DNA of 6,639 nucleotides from an uncultured Microbacteriaceae bacterium. Its GTDB lineage: Bacteria > Actinomycetota > Actinomycetes > Actinomycetales > Microbacteriaceae. The position numbers and the translations under genes were made by a program. Below, in pieces: positions 6,310 through 6,639 of this stretch. The stretch is from positions 1-6,639 of the forward strand of contig CALBMG010000107.1 in the NCBI GenBank assembly GCA_937896185.1, given 5' to 3'. Each line of letters begins with the position of its first letter. Within the stretch, counting starts at the first letter, position 1. The notes under the pieces were generated by a model. The model saw only the letters and a program-made list of their open reading frames with translations, was not told the origin of the DNA and did no database searches.

Positions 6310-6639
6310 GCCGGGCGTTTGTCGTGAACTCGGGTTCCTCGTCCATCAAGTACCAGCTGATCGACGTGGACACTGAAACCGTAGTGCTGTCGGGTCTGCT
6401 GGAACGCATTGGCGAGCCGGGCGGCGACGCCGTGGATCATGCCAGCGGGTTGCGCCAGGTGCTCGAACAGTTGGGTGCTGATGCCGGTATTTCGGTGGTG
6501 GGGCACCGGGTCGTGCACGGTGGCTCGGTTTTCGACAGGGCTGTCGTGGTTGACGATTCGGTGATTGAGCAGATTGACGAGTTGGTGCCGTTGGCGCCAT
6601 TGCACAATCCCGCAAACCTGGCCGGTGTTCGTGCCGCCC
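6306..6639 (+). CDS. ackA: Acetate kinase (N-terminal part, cut by window edge)
   Basis: Converts acetyl phosphate plus ADP to acetate plus ATP, and the reverse, in the cytoplasm. The first 111 residues are present. They show the ASKHA-fold opening NSGSSSIKYQLID (8-20), GHRVVHGG (66-73) with the substrate-site arginine R68, and LAPLHNPANL (96-105). N8 corresponds to the phosphate-binding Asn7 of the Methanosarcina enzyme. The GTG start overlaps the pta stop as GTGA, and AGGAG (6293-6297) lies 8 bases upstream inside pta, so the two are translationally coupled. The segment between RIGEPGG and DHASGL is about 20 residues shorter than in well-known AckA proteins, where a beta-hairpin-like stretch sits. 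The frame is open to the window end. Confidence 0.96.
   Translation, partial: MSRAFVVNSGSSSIKYQLIDVDTETVVLSGLLERIGEPGGDAVDHASGLRQVLEQLGADAGISVVGHRVVHGGSVFDRAVVVDDSVIEQIDELVPLAPLHNPANLAGVRAA

Overview
The window reads as chromosomal DNA from a moderately high-GC actinobacterium (Actinomycetota). Evidence for this is the GC-rich third positions, two GTG starts, likely leaderless transcription of pta, an MMPL transporter paired with a divergent TetR regulator, and a long three-domain Pta followed directly by AckA. The order cannot be fixed from this sequence; Micrococcales or a relative is a guess.

Layout from left to right. (1) Positions 1-1269, minus strand: the N-terminal 423 residues of an MMPL/RND-type exporter, cut by the window edge. 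(2) About 1270-1353: a compact divergent control region with two 12-base palindromic operators spaced exactly 20 bases, lying over a good sigma70-like promoter for the exporter. (3) 1354-1953, plus: a TetR regulator that very probably binds those operators. (4) 2000-2605, plus: a MarC-family membrane protein, 46 bases downstream of the regulator and possibly co-transcribed. (5) 2639-3880, minus: a predicted seven-helix membrane protein with an extracytoplasmic C-terminal domain, of unknown function, lower in GC than its neighbours, with its own promoter and a GTG start. (6) About 4005-4096, plus: the small bacterial SRP RNA (4.5S/ffs type), recognised by its domain IV hairpin. (7) 4195-6309 and 6306-6639, plus: pta and the beginning of ackA, translationally coupled by a 4-base overlap. 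They form the acetyl-CoA / acetyl phosphate / acetate pathway, which makes ATP during overflow metabolism and activates acetate in reverse.

The exporter and TetR form one functional unit (ligand-relieved repression of efflux or lipid export). Pta-AckA form another. The SRP RNA is housekeeping. The unknown membrane protein looks like an accessory gene inserted between marC and ffs. No tRNA, CRISPR array, insertion sequence or clear rho-independent terminator was seen. No stretch above 300 bases lacks a gene; the longest gap, 3881-4194, holds two divergent promoters, the SRP RNA and the pta start region.

I see no clearly new multi-gene system. The points most worth a second look are the strict heptad-repeat hairpin inserted in the exporter, the dual operator, and the orphan membrane protein.
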